Shown piece after piece: positions 20,391-30,379 of a stretch of DNA of 64,000 nt (position 1 is its first letter; every line of letters begins with the position of its first letter). Below the pieces are notes generated by a model. The model made no database searches and had not been told where the DNA came from. It was given only the letters and a program-made list of their open reading frames with translations. The translations under genes were made by a program, and so were the position numbers. The DNA lies in NCBI GenBank assembly GCA_015062535.1, contig SUUK01000003.1:124001-188000 (forward strand), read 5' to 3'. The stretch comes from Alphaproteobacteria bacterium. Lineage in GTDB: Bacteria; Pseudomonadota; Alphaproteobacteria; RF32; CAG-239.

Positions 20391-21017
20391 CTATTTAATT
20401 ATATCCAAACGATTTTTTACAATGTGATCTATAAGACCAAAATCTTTAGCTTCTTCAGGATTCATAAAGTTATCTCTATCCATTGCTTTTTCGATTACAG
20501 AAAGTTTATTACCTGTATTTTCTGCATAGATTTTGTTTAGACGTTTTTTAAGTTCTAAAATTTCACGTGCTTGAATTTCGATATCTGATGCCATACCACG
20601 AGCTCCACCTGATGGTTGGTGTATCATGATGCGAGAATTTGGTAGAGAGAAACGCTTACCTTTTGTTCCACCCGCTAATAAAAATGATCCCATAGAACAA
20701 GCTTGTCCAATACAAAGTGTTGCTACATCACATGAAATGTATTTCATTGTGTCATACATAGCAAGACCTGAGGTTACTACACCACCTGGTGAATTGATAT
20801 ACAAATAGATATCTTTTTTAGGATTTTCTGACTCTAAAAATAAAAGTTGAGCACATACCAAGGATGATACTGCATCATTTACTTCACCTGTCAAAAAGAT
20901 TATACGTTCTTTTAGTAATCTAGAAAAAATATCAAAAGAACGCTCCCCTCTTGAGGTTTGTTCTATAACCATTGGCACCAATGTATTATCAAAAACTTCT
21001 ATTGCACTTTTACTCAT
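20391..21017 (-). CDS. clpP: ATP-dependent Clp protease proteolytic subunit
   Basis: ClpP is the serine protease core. The 208-residue protein shows the catalytic Ser in [14 protein letters not shown], the His in [13 protein letters not shown], and the third triad residue region near [15 protein letters not shown]. The length fits with no long propeptide. It heads the clpP-clpX pair; in alphaproteobacteria ClpXP degrades cell-cycle regulators such as CtrA, and a GcrA gene is elsewhere in this window. Confidence 0.98.
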   Translation of the reverse strand: MSKSAIEVFDNTLVPMVIEQTSRGERSFDIFSRLLKERIIFLTGEVNDAVSSLVCAQLLFLESENPKKDIYLYINSPGGVVTSGLAMYDTMKYISCDVATLCIGQACSMGSFLLAGGTKGKRFSLPNSRIMIHQPSGGARGMASDIEIQAREILELKKRLNKIYAENTGNKLSVIEKAMDRDNFMNPEEAKDFGLIDHIVKNRLDIIK

Positions 21018-21125
21018 CTGTTCTAAATCCTTAAATTTAAAATATTTTAACTGGAGTTATCATATATGTGATTTACTCAACAAATGGTAAACAAAATTAA
21101 ATTGTTTTGATTTTTTTATAAAAAA

Positions 21126-21860
21126 CTAATCTCGTTTTCCTTTTATATTATTACCAAGATAAGATAGATTATATACAATCACATTTGTACCAAATGGATT
21201 TTTAAGACCTAAATCTTTATCATCATATCTTGAAAAATCGAATGTCAATCTAATAGATGCGAGCCATCTACTGATAATAGGTGTTTCTCTATTAGGATAT
21301 GTATCTATTGTCTTAAAACGAACCTGCCAAAAATTGAATGATACAGGATATCCTCGTTCGATTTCTACAGTTCTTCTAACTCCCATTTTTTGCAAACTTT
21401 CAAAATACGGGCGCTCTGTTGCATTAAATTCATCCCAAACATCTTGTTTCGAAGCTAAATGTAAAAACTCATTTTCACTATATCTTTGACCTAGTTCGCC
21501 GATATCATCTCCTATCGTGTATCTTTGAGTAACATATTGCGCAATAACACTTTCTGTAACAAGGTTTCCGGCAAATGCTCTATAGTGAGAATGTTGCATA
21601 TGATTTATTTGATATTTAACATAATCAATTTGCAGAGGCATTATCTCAGATTTTTTTAGTGGTATCATTATGCATAAAATACTACCGAGCACCATACTTA
21701 TACACAGGCTCAAACAGGATAATACGACCAAAACACGTGATGTCCACAAATAACGTCTTTCAGGAAATGCAGTTACATCTATCTTTTCCGGATAATACCC
21801 AAGTTTATCTTTTTGAGCCTTTTCCTTGTATTTGAACAATGTATAAAACAAATCAAGCAT
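21126..21860 (-). CDS. VirB8-like inner-membrane protein of a type IV secretion system
   Basis: The 244-residue protein has a cytoplasmic N-terminus, one transmembrane helix (about 45-68), and a periplasmic domain. Two VirB8 landmarks are present: the early YVTQRYTIGDD helix with the following S-x-E segment, and the late NPFGTNVIVYNLSYL strand, matching the NP-x-G motif of the family. An earlier TTG at 21875 is possible, but GGTGG precedes the ATG at 21860. No other vir gene is in this window, so either the system is scattered, as in Rickettsiales, or this is a remnant. The next gene, divergent, is a TolC-like lipoprotein. Confidence 0.65.
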   Translation of the reverse strand: MLDLFYTLFKYKEKAQKDKLGYYPEKIDVTAFPERRYLWTSRVLVVLSCLSLCISMVLGSILCIMIPLKKSEIMPLQIDYVKYQINHMQHSHYRAFAGNLVTESVIAQYVTQRYTIGDDIGELGQRYSENEFLHLASKQDVWDEFNATERPYFESLQKMGVRRTVEIERGYPVSFNFWQVRFKTIDTYPNRETPIISRWLASIRLTFDFSRYDDKDLGLKNPFGTNVIVYNLSYLGNNIKGKRD

Positions 21861-21996
21861 ATCTCTAACCACCAAAATAAATTTTAATTTAATCCTATTT
21901 TACATGAAAGTTGTATAAAATCAAATAAAATACTATCAATTAAAAAATATTTAGTGTAAACATTTAAATAAACAACAATGTTTGAGGGAAACTTTG

Positions 21997-23850
21997 ATGA
22001 GAAAATATATTTATATTGTAGGGGCTATGCTTGGATTTCTCGCAGCATGCTCAACTGATAGAACAACTGAACCTGTAATTGATGCTCCTGTTATGTCTGC
22101 ATATTATTCTGATTGGGATAGAGCTGTTAGAGCTGATGTTGATATGCAAAACATGTATGTTGGAACACCTTCAAAGATTACAAAACCAATTGATATGTAC
22201 ATGGCTATGGCTTTAGCTTTGAAGTATAATTACACAAGAAGACTTGCTAGTTACAAAGAAAGTTTGATTAAAACAAATATTTCACCAATGAGCTTACCAA
22301 CGATGGCAGAAAATTTGGGTTATGAAAACTCAACAAATTCTAACGCGATACCTGCTGACTTAAAAGTTTCGTGGAATCTATTGGATTTATCTTCTCTTTA
22401 TTATCAGACAGCATCTTTAAATCCTGAAGTTGTTGCTGAAGAACAAAGCAGAAAAGTTGTAAACAATATTTTACTAGAAGCTCGCACACTTTATTGGAAA
22501 GCATTGAGTGCACAAAGACTTATACCTGTAATTGATGACATGAATGAGTATTTAGTTAGAGTTGTTGACGAGTTAAGCTCTCGTTCTAATGAATTAGTAA
22601 AAGCAGGAAAAAACCCCTCAACAAACTTGCTTTTGAAAAAACGTAAATATCTTGAAAACATTAAACAACTTGCTGAACTTAGAAGAAAATTTGACACAGC
22701 TCAAGCTGAGTTCGCAGGATTGCTCGGTATGTATCCTTCAACAGAAATCAAATTAGCTGGTGCTGAATATGGAAATCTCCCTGTTCCATCTATGCGTGCT
22801 AAATTACAACAACTTGAATGGCTTGCTTTAACGAATCGTCCAGAGTTACGTATATTTGATACAGTAACAACTAAAGAAGAATTAGAGCTTGTTATAAAAG
22901 ATGCTGATGATGTTGATAATAGCGATTATCGTCAAGACCCTAATTATTACAATCGCAAATGGGCAAAAGACTCTAGAGATTTATCTATGAATGTATTTGA
23001 AGATATTCGCTACCAAAGTGAAACAACATATAACTCTTTAGCTCGTCAACGTATGACTGGTATTGTATTAAACCAAGTTTATTTATCTTGGGCTTTGTTC
23101 CAATCTGCTGTTGAAGATTATTACTTAAATATGGGTGTTGCAACTACATCTGAAGATATTGCTGAAGATATTACAGATAAAGAAGGAACAAATAAAGCTA
23201 TTAGCCATTTAGAATCTGCTAGAGCAATTGTTGATGAAGCTAATGCATTTTTATCATATATAGAAGTTCAAGAAGCAATTGGTCGTTTATATGCTAGTAT
23301 GGGTATGGATGCAGTTTCTCAAGAAATGCTTTTAGAGAATCCATCTTTAATAGCTATTAGAATTAGAGAAAGTTTAGACAATTGGAAAGATGGTATATTT
23401 ACATCGACACCAACAAGCAACGCACCTTTTTCTAAGAAGAAACCTCCTTTAGATATTTCATCTCAAGTTCTTGTACCAAATGTTAAAGTTGGTGCCGGTT
23501 CTGATTTAAATGTTAAAATTCCAGATGAAGTATTTGAACAAATCAACTGGAAAGGGGATTATAAGACCGTTGCTGGCTCATTAGATGATGCTGGACTTCC
23601 TGATTGGTTAAAGTATGACGATAAGACACATACTTTTACAGGCCACCCGACTCTTGATGATGCAGGTGATTACAGAATAAAAGTATATGCTCTTGATGAA
23701 TCTGGTAATTCTGCAGTATTAAGCTTTACAATAACTGTTAATAATATTTATATTCAAACGATGGAATATAAGGGATTAACTGGTTATAGACGTGCAAAAG
23801 TATATCACAAATGTAGAGGAGATGCACCTTGCGCAGCTGGTGATATTTAG
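21997..23850 (+). CDS. TolC-like outer-membrane lipoprotein with cadherin/Ig-like C-terminal domain
   Basis: The 617-residue precursor starts at an ATG with GAGGGA 7 nt upstream (an earlier TTG at 21982 is less likely). The lipobox LAAC gives an N-terminal lipoprotein at about Cys18. Residues 60-440 are helical with alternating heptads and short strands (SWNLLDLSSLYYQTASLN), like the TolC channel family. Residues about 485-595 form a separate domain with DAGLPDWLKYDDKTHTFTGHP and DDAGDYRIKVYALD, as in cadherin-like or putative-Ig (CADG/He_PIG) domains. This fusion is unusual. The protein may anchor an export channel to a partner. A Cys-containing tail, HKCRGDAPC, ends it. Confidence 0.65.
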   Translation: MRKYIYIVGAMLGFLAACSTDRTTEPVIDAPVMSAYYSDWDRAVRADVDMQNMYVGTPSKITKPIDMYMAMALALKYNYTRRLASYKESLIKTNISPMSLPTMAENLGYENSTNSNAIPADLKVSWNLLDLSSLYYQTASLNPEVVAEEQSRKVVNNILLEARTLYWKALSAQRLIPVIDDMNEYLVRVVDELSSRSNELVKAGKNPSTNLLLKKRKYLENIKQLAELRRKFDTAQAEFAGLLGMYPSTEIKLAGAEYGNLPVPSMRAKLQQLEWLALTNRPELRIFDTVTTKEELELVIKDADDVDNSDYRQDPNYYNRKWAKDSRDLSMNVFEDIRYQSETTYNSLARQRMTGIVLNQVYLSWALFQSAVEDYYLNMGVATTSEDIAEDITDKEGTNKAISHLESARAIVDEANAFLSYIEVQEAIGRLYASMGMDAVSQEMLLENPSLIAIRIRESLDNWKDGIFTSTPTSNAPFSKKKPPLDISSQVLVPNVKVGAGSDLNVKIPDEVFEQINWKGDYKTVAGSLDDAGLPDWLKYDDKTHTFTGHPTLDDAGDYRIKVYALDESGNSAVLSFTITVNNIYIQTMEYKGLTGYRRAKVYHKCRGDAPCAAGDI

Positions 23851-23862
23851 TAGGTTTATATC

Positions 23863-25413
23863 GTGATAAATTTTTCTATTAAATATCCTTTCTATTGTTT
23901 ATCAGGAATATGTCTGCTGTTTTTTTTGACAGCAGGCATATTCTTTAATAATGCATACATAAGCATATCTGAAATTTCATACATATTAGTTACTTTTTTT
24001 ATAGCAACATCTATAAAGAATAGTAGTTTTAGAATCAGTTTTATTTTAGTAAATCTAATATTTCTTTTGTTTTTTTTATTATTCAATCTTAACAATCGTT
24101 TTTTATTAATTATCGAACTTTTACAAATTTTATCTTTATTTTATGACGAAAAAAAACACATCACAAAAAAAATAATTTTTAGCATTATTTCATCATCTTT
24201 TCTATTACACTTATTTTATATACAGCAGATAGATGTAGACTTTCGTCAACATGACCTAACAGGTATAATTACTTATATGACAAAGATTACAGAAAATGGT
24301 TTAAATTGGAAAGATTTTAACCCTTGGAATATGTATTATGCATTTCACCAACCTCTTCATTTTATAATTTTTCAATATTTATACCTTTTCAATAAATCTC
24401 TTTATACATCATCAGCTTTCGCGTACGAATCGCTACAATATTTATCTTTGTTTTATGTAACATCTATTTCAATATTGGCTGTTAGAATTTTCAGATTACT
24501 TAACTTTAGAAATTACATTCTTTATGCTTTAGTTGCTTTTATTTCATTTAATCCAACTCTAACACTCTTTTCTGGTTATATTTCTAATGATGTCTCTGTG
24601 TTGTTTTGGAGTACATTTTCTATATATTTTTTACTTACATGGTACAAAAAAGATAAAACAAAATATATAATACTTTCATCTGTTTGTTTTGGGCTTGGAA
24701 CTTTATCAAAATTATCTATCTTACTTTATGTTCCAGCTATTAGTATTTTGTTTTTATGCAAACTAATTTATAGCAAAAACAAAGAGCATGCTATTAAACA
24801 ATTATGTGTATTTTTAATTATAGCAATACCGCTTTCCTTAGCATGGATTATTAGAAATCACGTTCTTTTTGATATGCAATTTTATAACATCCCTGACACA
24901 TCTCCTCAAGGGCAAAATTTTAATTCTTTATCTTTATGGGATAGAATACTTGATTTTTCTATGATATTTAAACCTTTTATAAATGCGCCATTTATAGCTG
25001 ATCCTAATATATTTCTTGCTATAATAAAAACAGAATTATTTGGAGAGTGGGATTTTAGTCTTATTAATAAACTTCTAATTATTCCAGCTACATTGATTTA
25101 TTTTATAAGCATAACCATTAAAATGATTGTGTTTTTAGGGGCTTTTTATTTAATATATAGAAAAAATAAACGCAGTGTATTTAATATGTTTTTTGTTATA
25201 ATTTATTTTGCAACTTTAGGATATTTAGTAAAATATGCTTTAGATTATCCTTATATTTGCTCAACAGATTATAGACTTTTTACATCATTATTATTTTCTG
25301 AAGCTGTCATTTTAGGTAATATTTCAAAGAATAAGGCAATAAGTACTACTTTACTCATTGCCATATCCTTTTATGTATTTTTATCTACTATAATATATAT
25401 CGTTGCTATTTAA
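23863..25413 (+). CDS. Multi-pass membrane protein, probable GT-C glycosyltransferase
   Basis: The 516-residue protein has 12 or more hydrophobic helices. An early periplasmic loop DFRQHDLTGIITYM and a downstream WNMYYAFHQPLHF carry acidic and aromatic residues as in GT-C enzymes (PMT_2/ArnT). I infer the class from this and from length; the sugar is unknown. The start is a GTG directly after the lipoprotein gene (12 bp), with weak AGG upstream. It converges on the DUF2155 gene with a four-base overlap. Confidence 0.6.
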   Translation: MINFSIKYPFYCLSGICLLFFLTAGIFFNNAYISISEISYILVTFFIATSIKNSSFRISFILVNLIFLLFFLLFNLNNRFLLIIELLQILSLFYDEKKHITKKIIFSIISSSFLLHLFYIQQIDVDFRQHDLTGIITYMTKITENGLNWKDFNPWNMYYAFHQPLHFIIFQYLYLFNKSLYTSSAFAYESLQYLSLFYVTSISILAVRIFRLLNFRNYILYALVAFISFNPTLTLFSGYISNDVSVLFWSTFSIYFLLTWYKKDKTKYIILSSVCFGLGTLSKLSILLYVPAISILFLCKLIYSKNKEHAIKQLCVFLIIAIPLSLAWIIRNHVLFDMQFYNIPDTSPQGQNFNSLSLWDRILDFSMIFKPFINAPFIADPNIFLAIIKTELFGEWDFSLINKLLIIPATLIYFISITIKMIVFLGAFYLIYRKNKRSVFNMFFVIIYFATLGYLVKYALDYPYICSTDYRLFTSLLFSEAVILGNISKNKAISTTLLIAISFYVFLSTIIYIVAI

Positions 25414-26159
25414 TCTTTATTCAATTCTCTAATTTCTGCATCTATAGCTTTTGACAAATCATCTTCTTCTACAACATCTGTCGCATCACTATCTTCTTTA
25501 ACGATATTTTTATTAGTAAAATCTAACAAATTTTGAGGTTTATTTTCATCAATAACTTCCTCTTTATTTATTAATATTGGCTGTTCTTCTATATTTCTTT
25601 CAATATCCCTATCTTCATTGATAAACTCTTTTATATGAATAACCTTTTTAGCTTTGGGTTCTTCATCTTTTTTGCTATCATTTTTAACCTCTGCATTGTT
25701 TTTTTCTTGTAGAAAATCTTTAGTAGGTAGATTGTCTCTAGCATCTAATTCTTCTTTAGATAAAACCTTAGCATCAGTATTCTCAGAATCGATACACTCT
25801 AGCAACCAGATATCATATATAGGATGCTCAATAGCATTTATACCTGGCGCTGATGATAAAATCCAACCTCTAAAAATATTATACTCTTCGGAGCCAAAAC
25901 TTTTGTCAGTAACATCTACGAAAGCAAAATTCTCAGGAGTTTCTTCTGCAGGACGTTTTTTGCATGAGCGTAAAACTAAAGAAAAATCGCCATAAGTTAC
26001 TTTAGTATTCACAGGAACTGTTATTTTATTAACCCTACCTGTAACTTTATCCATAGCTTGCATTAATGCAGAATTTGTTTCTATTTCCGCAGAAAGAGCA
26101 TTTGATGACACACCTAGCGCCATCATTAAACTTAATGTTAAAAGACTATTTTTCCTCAT
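25410..26159 (-). CDS. DUF2155-family secreted protein
   Basis: The 249-residue protein has a signal peptide ending near AEIE and the DUF2155 core: DKVTGRVNKITVPVNTKVTYGDFSLVLRSCKKRPAEETPE (in parts), FVDVTDKSFGSEEYNIFRGWILSSAPGINAIEHPIYDIWLLEC (in parts). This family is nearly restricted to alphaproteobacteria and often sits next to Mla genes; its role is unknown. Residues about 145-249 add a charged, low-complexity tail that the core family lacks. The ATG at 26159 overlaps the end of the upstream mlaD by 14 nt, consistent with an operon. Confidence 0.85.
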   Translation of the reverse strand: MRKNSLLTLSLMMALGVSSNALSAEIETNSALMQAMDKVTGRVNKITVPVNTKVTYGDFSLVLRSCKKRPAEETPENFAFVDVTDKSFGSEEYNIFRGWILSSAPGINAIEHPIYDIWLLECIDSENTDAKVLSKEELDARDNLPTKDFLQEKNNAEVKNDSKKDEEPKAKKVIHIKEFINEDRDIERNIEEQPILINKEEVIDENKPQNLLDFTNKNIVKEDSDATDVVEEDDLSKAIDAEIRELNKD

Positions 26160-26601
26160 CACCTGTCACCATAAATATAATTTCACCCACCATATCTTCT
26201 AAAGATTTAGCATCTTTTGTATTACTTGCTATTGCCCCTGGAGATATTGTTTCTTCTGACTTTCCTGGTTCTATTTTTATAAATTTATCACCCATAAGAC
26301 CATCACCAGCCACAGATATAACACTGTCTTCAGGTAAAGCTATTTCTGGCGATATACTCATTCTTACATCAACCATATAATCTTCTGGATTTATTTTTTG
26401 AGATAATACTGTACCTATTTTAACACCATTTATACGTACGTCTGCACCAGTATTTAGACCTCCGACCTTTAAAAATCTTGCCCCTATTTCGTAACCTTTT
26501 ACAACTTGCAAATCAGATACATTGTATGCAAACACCATAAATAATGTGGCAACTGCAAGAACCACTATTCCCATTATTGTTTCCACTGGTTTTTTATTCA
26601 T
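26146..26601 (-). CDS. mlaD: MlaD-family lipid-transport MCE protein, second copy
   Basis: The 151-residue protein has one N-terminal transmembrane helix (about 8-28) and one MCE domain with GYEIGARFLKVGGLNTGADVRINGVKIGTV (in parts). It ends in SLEDMVGEIIFM. MlaD forms a hexameric ring that moves phospholipid with MlaFEB. The length is normal for the family. It follows another MlaD gene with an eight-base overlap and precedes DUF2155. The MlaE and MlaF genes are not in the window. Confidence 0.85.
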   Translation of the reverse strand: MNKKPVETIMGIVVLAVATLFMVFAYNVSDLQVVKGYEIGARFLKVGGLNTGADVRINGVKIGTVLSQKINPEDYMVDVRMSISPEIALPEDSVISVAGDGLMGDKFIKIEPGKSEETISPGAIASNTKDAKSLEDMVGEIIFMVTGDEEK

Positions 26602-27145
26602 AACTATCTCCTTTTATCTCAAGTTCAGTAATACCATTTGAATTTTCTATACCTTTGCTTTTTACATTAGAGGACTTTTTGCTTTTTCCCATTGAAATTA
26701 AACGTTCTAATAACTCTTCTAAAACCATAGCGTCTTGAGTGTAACTTAATGTATCTCCAGATTTTATAAAATCTTCAGAACCCCCAACATCTATTTCCAC
26801 ATATTTACCACCAATAAGTCCAAAACTTACAATTGATGCACTACTATCATCTGGGATTGAATATTCGCTACCAATTTCTAGTGTAAGATGAGAATTAAAG
26901 TTTTCATCTAATTTAGAGCCAACGACTCTACCAATAGTAACACCAGACATACGAACAACATCTCCAACACTTAATCCGTCTGTTCTACCGAAATCTGCAT
27001 ATATATTGTAGGTATTTCCTAAACCTTCTTTTTTTATTGTTGCATTATGAGAGATGGTTATAAAAACAACAACCATGATGATAAGCATTGTGATTATACC
27101 TATTCGAATCGATTTAGCTTCTTCTATAGAATATTTATCTTCCAC
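26594..27145 (-). CDS. MlaD-family MCE protein, first copy
   Basis: The 183-residue protein has an N-terminal transmembrane helix (about 14-32) and an MCE domain with NTYNIYADFGRTDGLSVGDVVRMSGVTIGRVVG (in parts) and GGKYVEIDVGG. The start is GTG 27145 with AAGGAG well placed. It is a diverged paralogue of the next gene; the two could form a mixed ring or two rings. Its tail after residue 150 (KSKKSSNVKSKG and on) is hydrophilic. It heads the mlaD-mlaD-DUF2155 operon. Confidence 0.8.
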   Translation of the reverse strand: MEDKYSIEEAKSIRIGIITMLIIMVVVFITISHNATIKKEGLGNTYNIYADFGRTDGLSVGDVVRMSGVTIGRVVGSKLDENFNSHLTLEIGSEYSIPDDSSASIVSFGLIGGKYVEIDVGGSEDFIKSGDTLSYTQDAMVLEELLERLISMGKSKKSSNVKSKGIENSNGITELEIKGDSYE

Positions 27146-27296
27146 GATTACGCTCCTTACTTACTGTGTTTTGTACTTTATAGCGCATAAATAATTTTTT
27201 GTCACCATTGTTTTATTAAATTTTCAGTAAATTGTGAAAATTTTAAACATTTTCCTTTATATAAGTAAATATCAATAATTTTGTTTGAGTTAAGAT

Positions 27297-28016
27297 ATGA
27301 TAAAAATTGATAATGTTTCTAAATTTTTTAGTACAAAAAAAGCTTTAGATGAAGTAAATTTTTCTCTTGATGTTGGTGAGGTTGTTGCTCTCATTGGCGA
27401 AAATGGAGCAGGAAAATCCACATTAATGCGTATTATGACTGGATATTTACCAGCGACTTCGGGAAGCGTTACTATTTTAGGATATAACGTTGAGGATAAG
27501 CGCCTTCAAGCATTATCTCATGTAGGTTATGTTCCTGAAATTTCCGCTTTATATGGCGACATGCTTGTTTATAATTTTTTAGAATGGATTTCTGATATAT
27601 GGCAAATAAAAGAAAAGAAAAAAGCAATAATTGACTCAGCAAAACAAATGAAAATCATTGATGTTTTGGATGAAAGAATCGAGAATCTTTCCAAAGGATA
27701 CAAAAAGCGAGTTGAAATAGCTTCTGCTATATTGCATAAGCCAAGATTTCTTATCCTTGATGAACCTACTGATGGATTAGATCCAAATCAAAAACATGAC
27801 ATTAGAATCTTTATAAAAGAATATGCTAAAAACAAAAATACTGTTTTAGTGTCTACCCATGTATTAGAAGATGCAGATATTGCAGATAGAGTTCTAATGT
27901 TGTCTCATGGCAAACTTATTAAAGATGCAAAGATAAAAGAATTTAAAAAAGTTTCTAAGAAAAACAACCTAAGTGAAGCTTTTAGAATTTTAAGTTTAGG
28001 TGATAAGGGGGAATAA
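27297..28016 (+). CDS. ABC transporter ATP-binding protein, GldA-like
   Basis: The 239-residue ATPase has Walker A GENGAGKS, the signature LSKGYKKRVEIA, Walker B FLILDEPTDGLD and the switch His in VSTHVLED. This signature with the two following genes (a GldF-GldG fusion and a DUF4340 protein) is the GldA-type ABC system. It is named for gliding in Bacteroidetes, but homologues in non-gliding bacteria have unknown substrates. Its stop overlaps the next ATG by one base. The promoter region is shared with the divergent mlaD operon. Confidence 0.85.
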   Translation: MIKIDNVSKFFSTKKALDEVNFSLDVGEVVALIGENGAGKSTLMRIMTGYLPATSGSVTILGYNVEDKRLQALSHVGYVPEISALYGDMLVYNFLEWISDIWQIKEKKKAIIDSAKQMKIIDVLDERIENLSKGYKKRVEIASAILHKPRFLILDEPTDGLDPNQKHDIRIFIKEYAKNKNTVLVSTHVLEDADIADRVLMLSHGKLIKDAKIKEFKKVSKKNNLSEAFRILSLGDKGE

Positions 28017-30379
28017 TGAAACTTTTCTTCACTCAATATATAAAAGATTTTAGAGCTAATTTTAGTAACTTTAATGCATATATAATCTTGGGTATTTATT
28101 ATATTCTATCGATTTTTTCTGCAATTTATCTTGGTGATTATTTTTTAAGAGAAACCGAAATAATGAATTCATTTTTTGCTATGCAACCGGTTATTCTAAC
28201 ATTTGTAATACCTGCTATTACAATGAGATCTTGGGCAGAAGAAGTAAAATCTGGAACAATTGAATTATTGTTAACACAACCAATCTCTTATATTACATTA
28301 GTAATGGCTAAGTTTTGTGCTGCGCTTTGTTTTTTTGTTTTACTTTTATCCTCATCCTTATTGTTGTTTTTTATTTCGAATAAATTATCTGTTTTAGATA
28401 TAGGAATTGTTGTATCAGGATATATTGGAGTTTTTTTATGCGGAACTTTATTTATTGCAATTGGGTGCGCAATTTCAATATTTAATAAAAATAATATCTT
28501 AAGTTATGTTACAACAATTTTTGTATTATTTACAATAACTCAACTTAATTTCACATATATTGGCAACTTATCGCTTGCATGCTTAAATTTTGAAAATAAT
28601 TTTTCTGCATTTCTTAGCGGTATATTATCTATAAATAATGTTATTTATTTTGTTATAACAACCGCTATATTTATTTGGATAAATTTACTTGGGGTTTACT
28701 ATAGAAAAAATAATTCAAGAAAAGACAAATTAGCTTTTATTGGAATACTTTTTGTTTTGGGTGGAATTTTTTTCTCCCTTCAGACTGCTAGTTTTTATAT
28801 TTTAGATAAACAATTTGATATCACTGATGAAAAAAGATTAACTCTTTCTAATAAAACAAAAGAACTATTAAAAAATTTAGATAAAAGAATAGAATTAACC
28901 TTATATGAATCAAAGGTAGAACGAGAAAATGCTAACTCTAGTTTTGCAATATTTGCAGAATTTGCAGAAAAAATCTCTAAAATATTTGAAAAAGAATCTG
29001 GTGGAGCTGTTAGAACTAATATTGTTTTAGTAGAACCTTTTAGCGAATTGGAGAGAAGACTTGTTCGCCAAGGCATGAGTTTTAGTGAGAACAAGCTTGG
29101 CTATAAAAAATATCTTGCTTTTGAACTTTTAGATAATGAAGGAAATAGTTTCTTTATAAAAAGCTTTAATAATTTAAGGCAAAATCTTTTAGAAACAGAT
29201 TTAGCAAGAGCAATTAATATGTTTGGAAACGAACGCAAAAAATTAGCGATATATTTTTCTCATAACAAAGAAGAGGAAATAACAGCTTTTCAGGCGTCAT
29301 TAGATGAGTTTTATGAGGTAACAACTTTCAAAGAATTGCCACCAATGATGGATACATCTTTTGATAGTTTGATTGTATTAAACCCTTATTATCTATCAGT
29401 TGAAGAATTTCTTTCAATAGAGCAATATCTTCTTAGAGGAAAAAGTGTGTTATTTTTTGGAGAACCATCTTATTTATCAAATATTCGTAATAAATCTTTT
29501 ATGGATTTTTTGAAAAGTTATGGAATTAAATTGGACACCAATGAAATACTTAAAATGGATATGGATAATGAAGAGTTTTTATATGGTCCAACAGTTGTGA
29601 AAAATAATGAAATATTTGAAAATATTCGTACAGTACTTGTTAATGAAGTAGGTAAAGTAAGTTATAATTCTACAAAAAATTATACAGTTAAGCCAATACT
29701 TGAATTCAATAATAATGCAGTAGGTGTTGTATCTGAAGGAACTTTTGTATCGAATTACCTTGATCTTGCGTCTCAATACGAAGAGATATTACCTGTTTCT
29801 GCAAAATCTGGAAAGCTATTTTTCTTTTATGATTTTGATTTATTAAAAGATTATATTATCTCTTCTTCTGAAACAAAAAATAATTACTTTTATGAAATTG
29901 TTACAGCTAGTGATAATCTTTTATTTTTACTTAGACTATTAGATTATGCTACAAATAGTAATTATGAAAAAGGCATAGAATATCGTCATTTTGCAATAAA
30001 TTATTCTAGTATCGGTAATTCTGTATTAAAACAGATTAAAGATATTTATAAAGAAAAGAAAGAAACACTAGAAAAAAAACTTGCTGAATATACAAAGAAG
30101 AAAGAAATTTTCTATTCATCTCTCAGTGCTAAAGGTTTTGCTACGATAAAGAACTTAGGCGATTATAGTGAAATTGAGCAGATTATAGATGAAACAGAAG
30201 ATAGCATAAATAAAATTAATTTATCAATTGGCAATGATTATAAAACCATTATTAGTGTTCTTACGTTTATTTTAATTTTGATATTACCTATGTGTTATAT
30301 TTTGATATTGTTCCTTATTGTTAATCTTTATAAGAAAAAAACAATTACTAAAATTAGAAAGGAGATAAGTAATGCTTAA
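28016..30379 (+). CDS. Fused GldF-type permease and GldG-type auxiliary domain
   Basis: The 787-residue protein joins two functions. Residues 1-255 form an ABC-2 permease with six or seven helices and the loop MRSWAEEVKSGTIELLLTQPIS. Residues about 260-745 form the periplasmic GldG-like domain, beginning after a helix with DITDEKRLTLSNKTKELLKNLDKRIELTLYES (in parts) and ending in a coiled-coil (KKETLEKKLAEYTKKKEI) before the last helix. In Bacteroidetes these are separate proteins. The stop overlaps the downstream DUF4340 start by eight nt. Confidence 0.8.
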   Translation: MKLFFTQYIKDFRANFSNFNAYIILGIYYILSIFSAIYLGDYFLRETEIMNSFFAMQPVILTFVIPAITMRSWAEEVKSGTIELLLTQPISYITLVMAKFCAALCFFVLLLSSSLLLFFISNKLSVLDIGIVVSGYIGVFLCGTLFIAIGCAISIFNKNNILSYVTTIFVLFTITQLNFTYIGNLSLACLNFENNFSAFLSGILSINNVIYFVITTAIFIWINLLGVYYRKNNSRKDKLAFIGILFVLGGIFFSLQTASFYILDKQFDITDEKRLTLSNKTKELLKNLDKRIELTLYESKVERENANSSFAIFAEFAEKISKIFEKESGGAVRTNIVLVEPFSELERRLVRQGMSFSENKLGYKKYLAFELLDNEGNSFFIKSFNNLRQNLLETDLARAINMFGNERKKLAIYFSHNKEEEITAFQASLDEFYEVTTFKELPPMMDTSFDSLIVLNPYYLSVEEFLSIEQYLLRGKSVLFFGEPSYLSNIRNKSFMDFLKSYGIKLDTNEILKMDMDNEEFLYGPTVVKNNEIFENIRTVLVNEVGKVSYNSTKNYTVKPILEFNNNAVGVVSEGTFVSNYLDLASQYEEILPVSAKSGKLFFFYDFDLLKDYIISSSETKNNYFYEIVTASDNLLFLLRLLDYATNSNYEKGIEYRHFAINYSSIGNSVLKQIKDIYKEKKETLEKKLAEYTKKKEIFYSSLSAKGFATIKNLGDYSEIEQIIDETEDSINKINLSIGNDYKTIISVLTFILILILPMCYILILFLIVNLYKKKTITKIRKEISNA

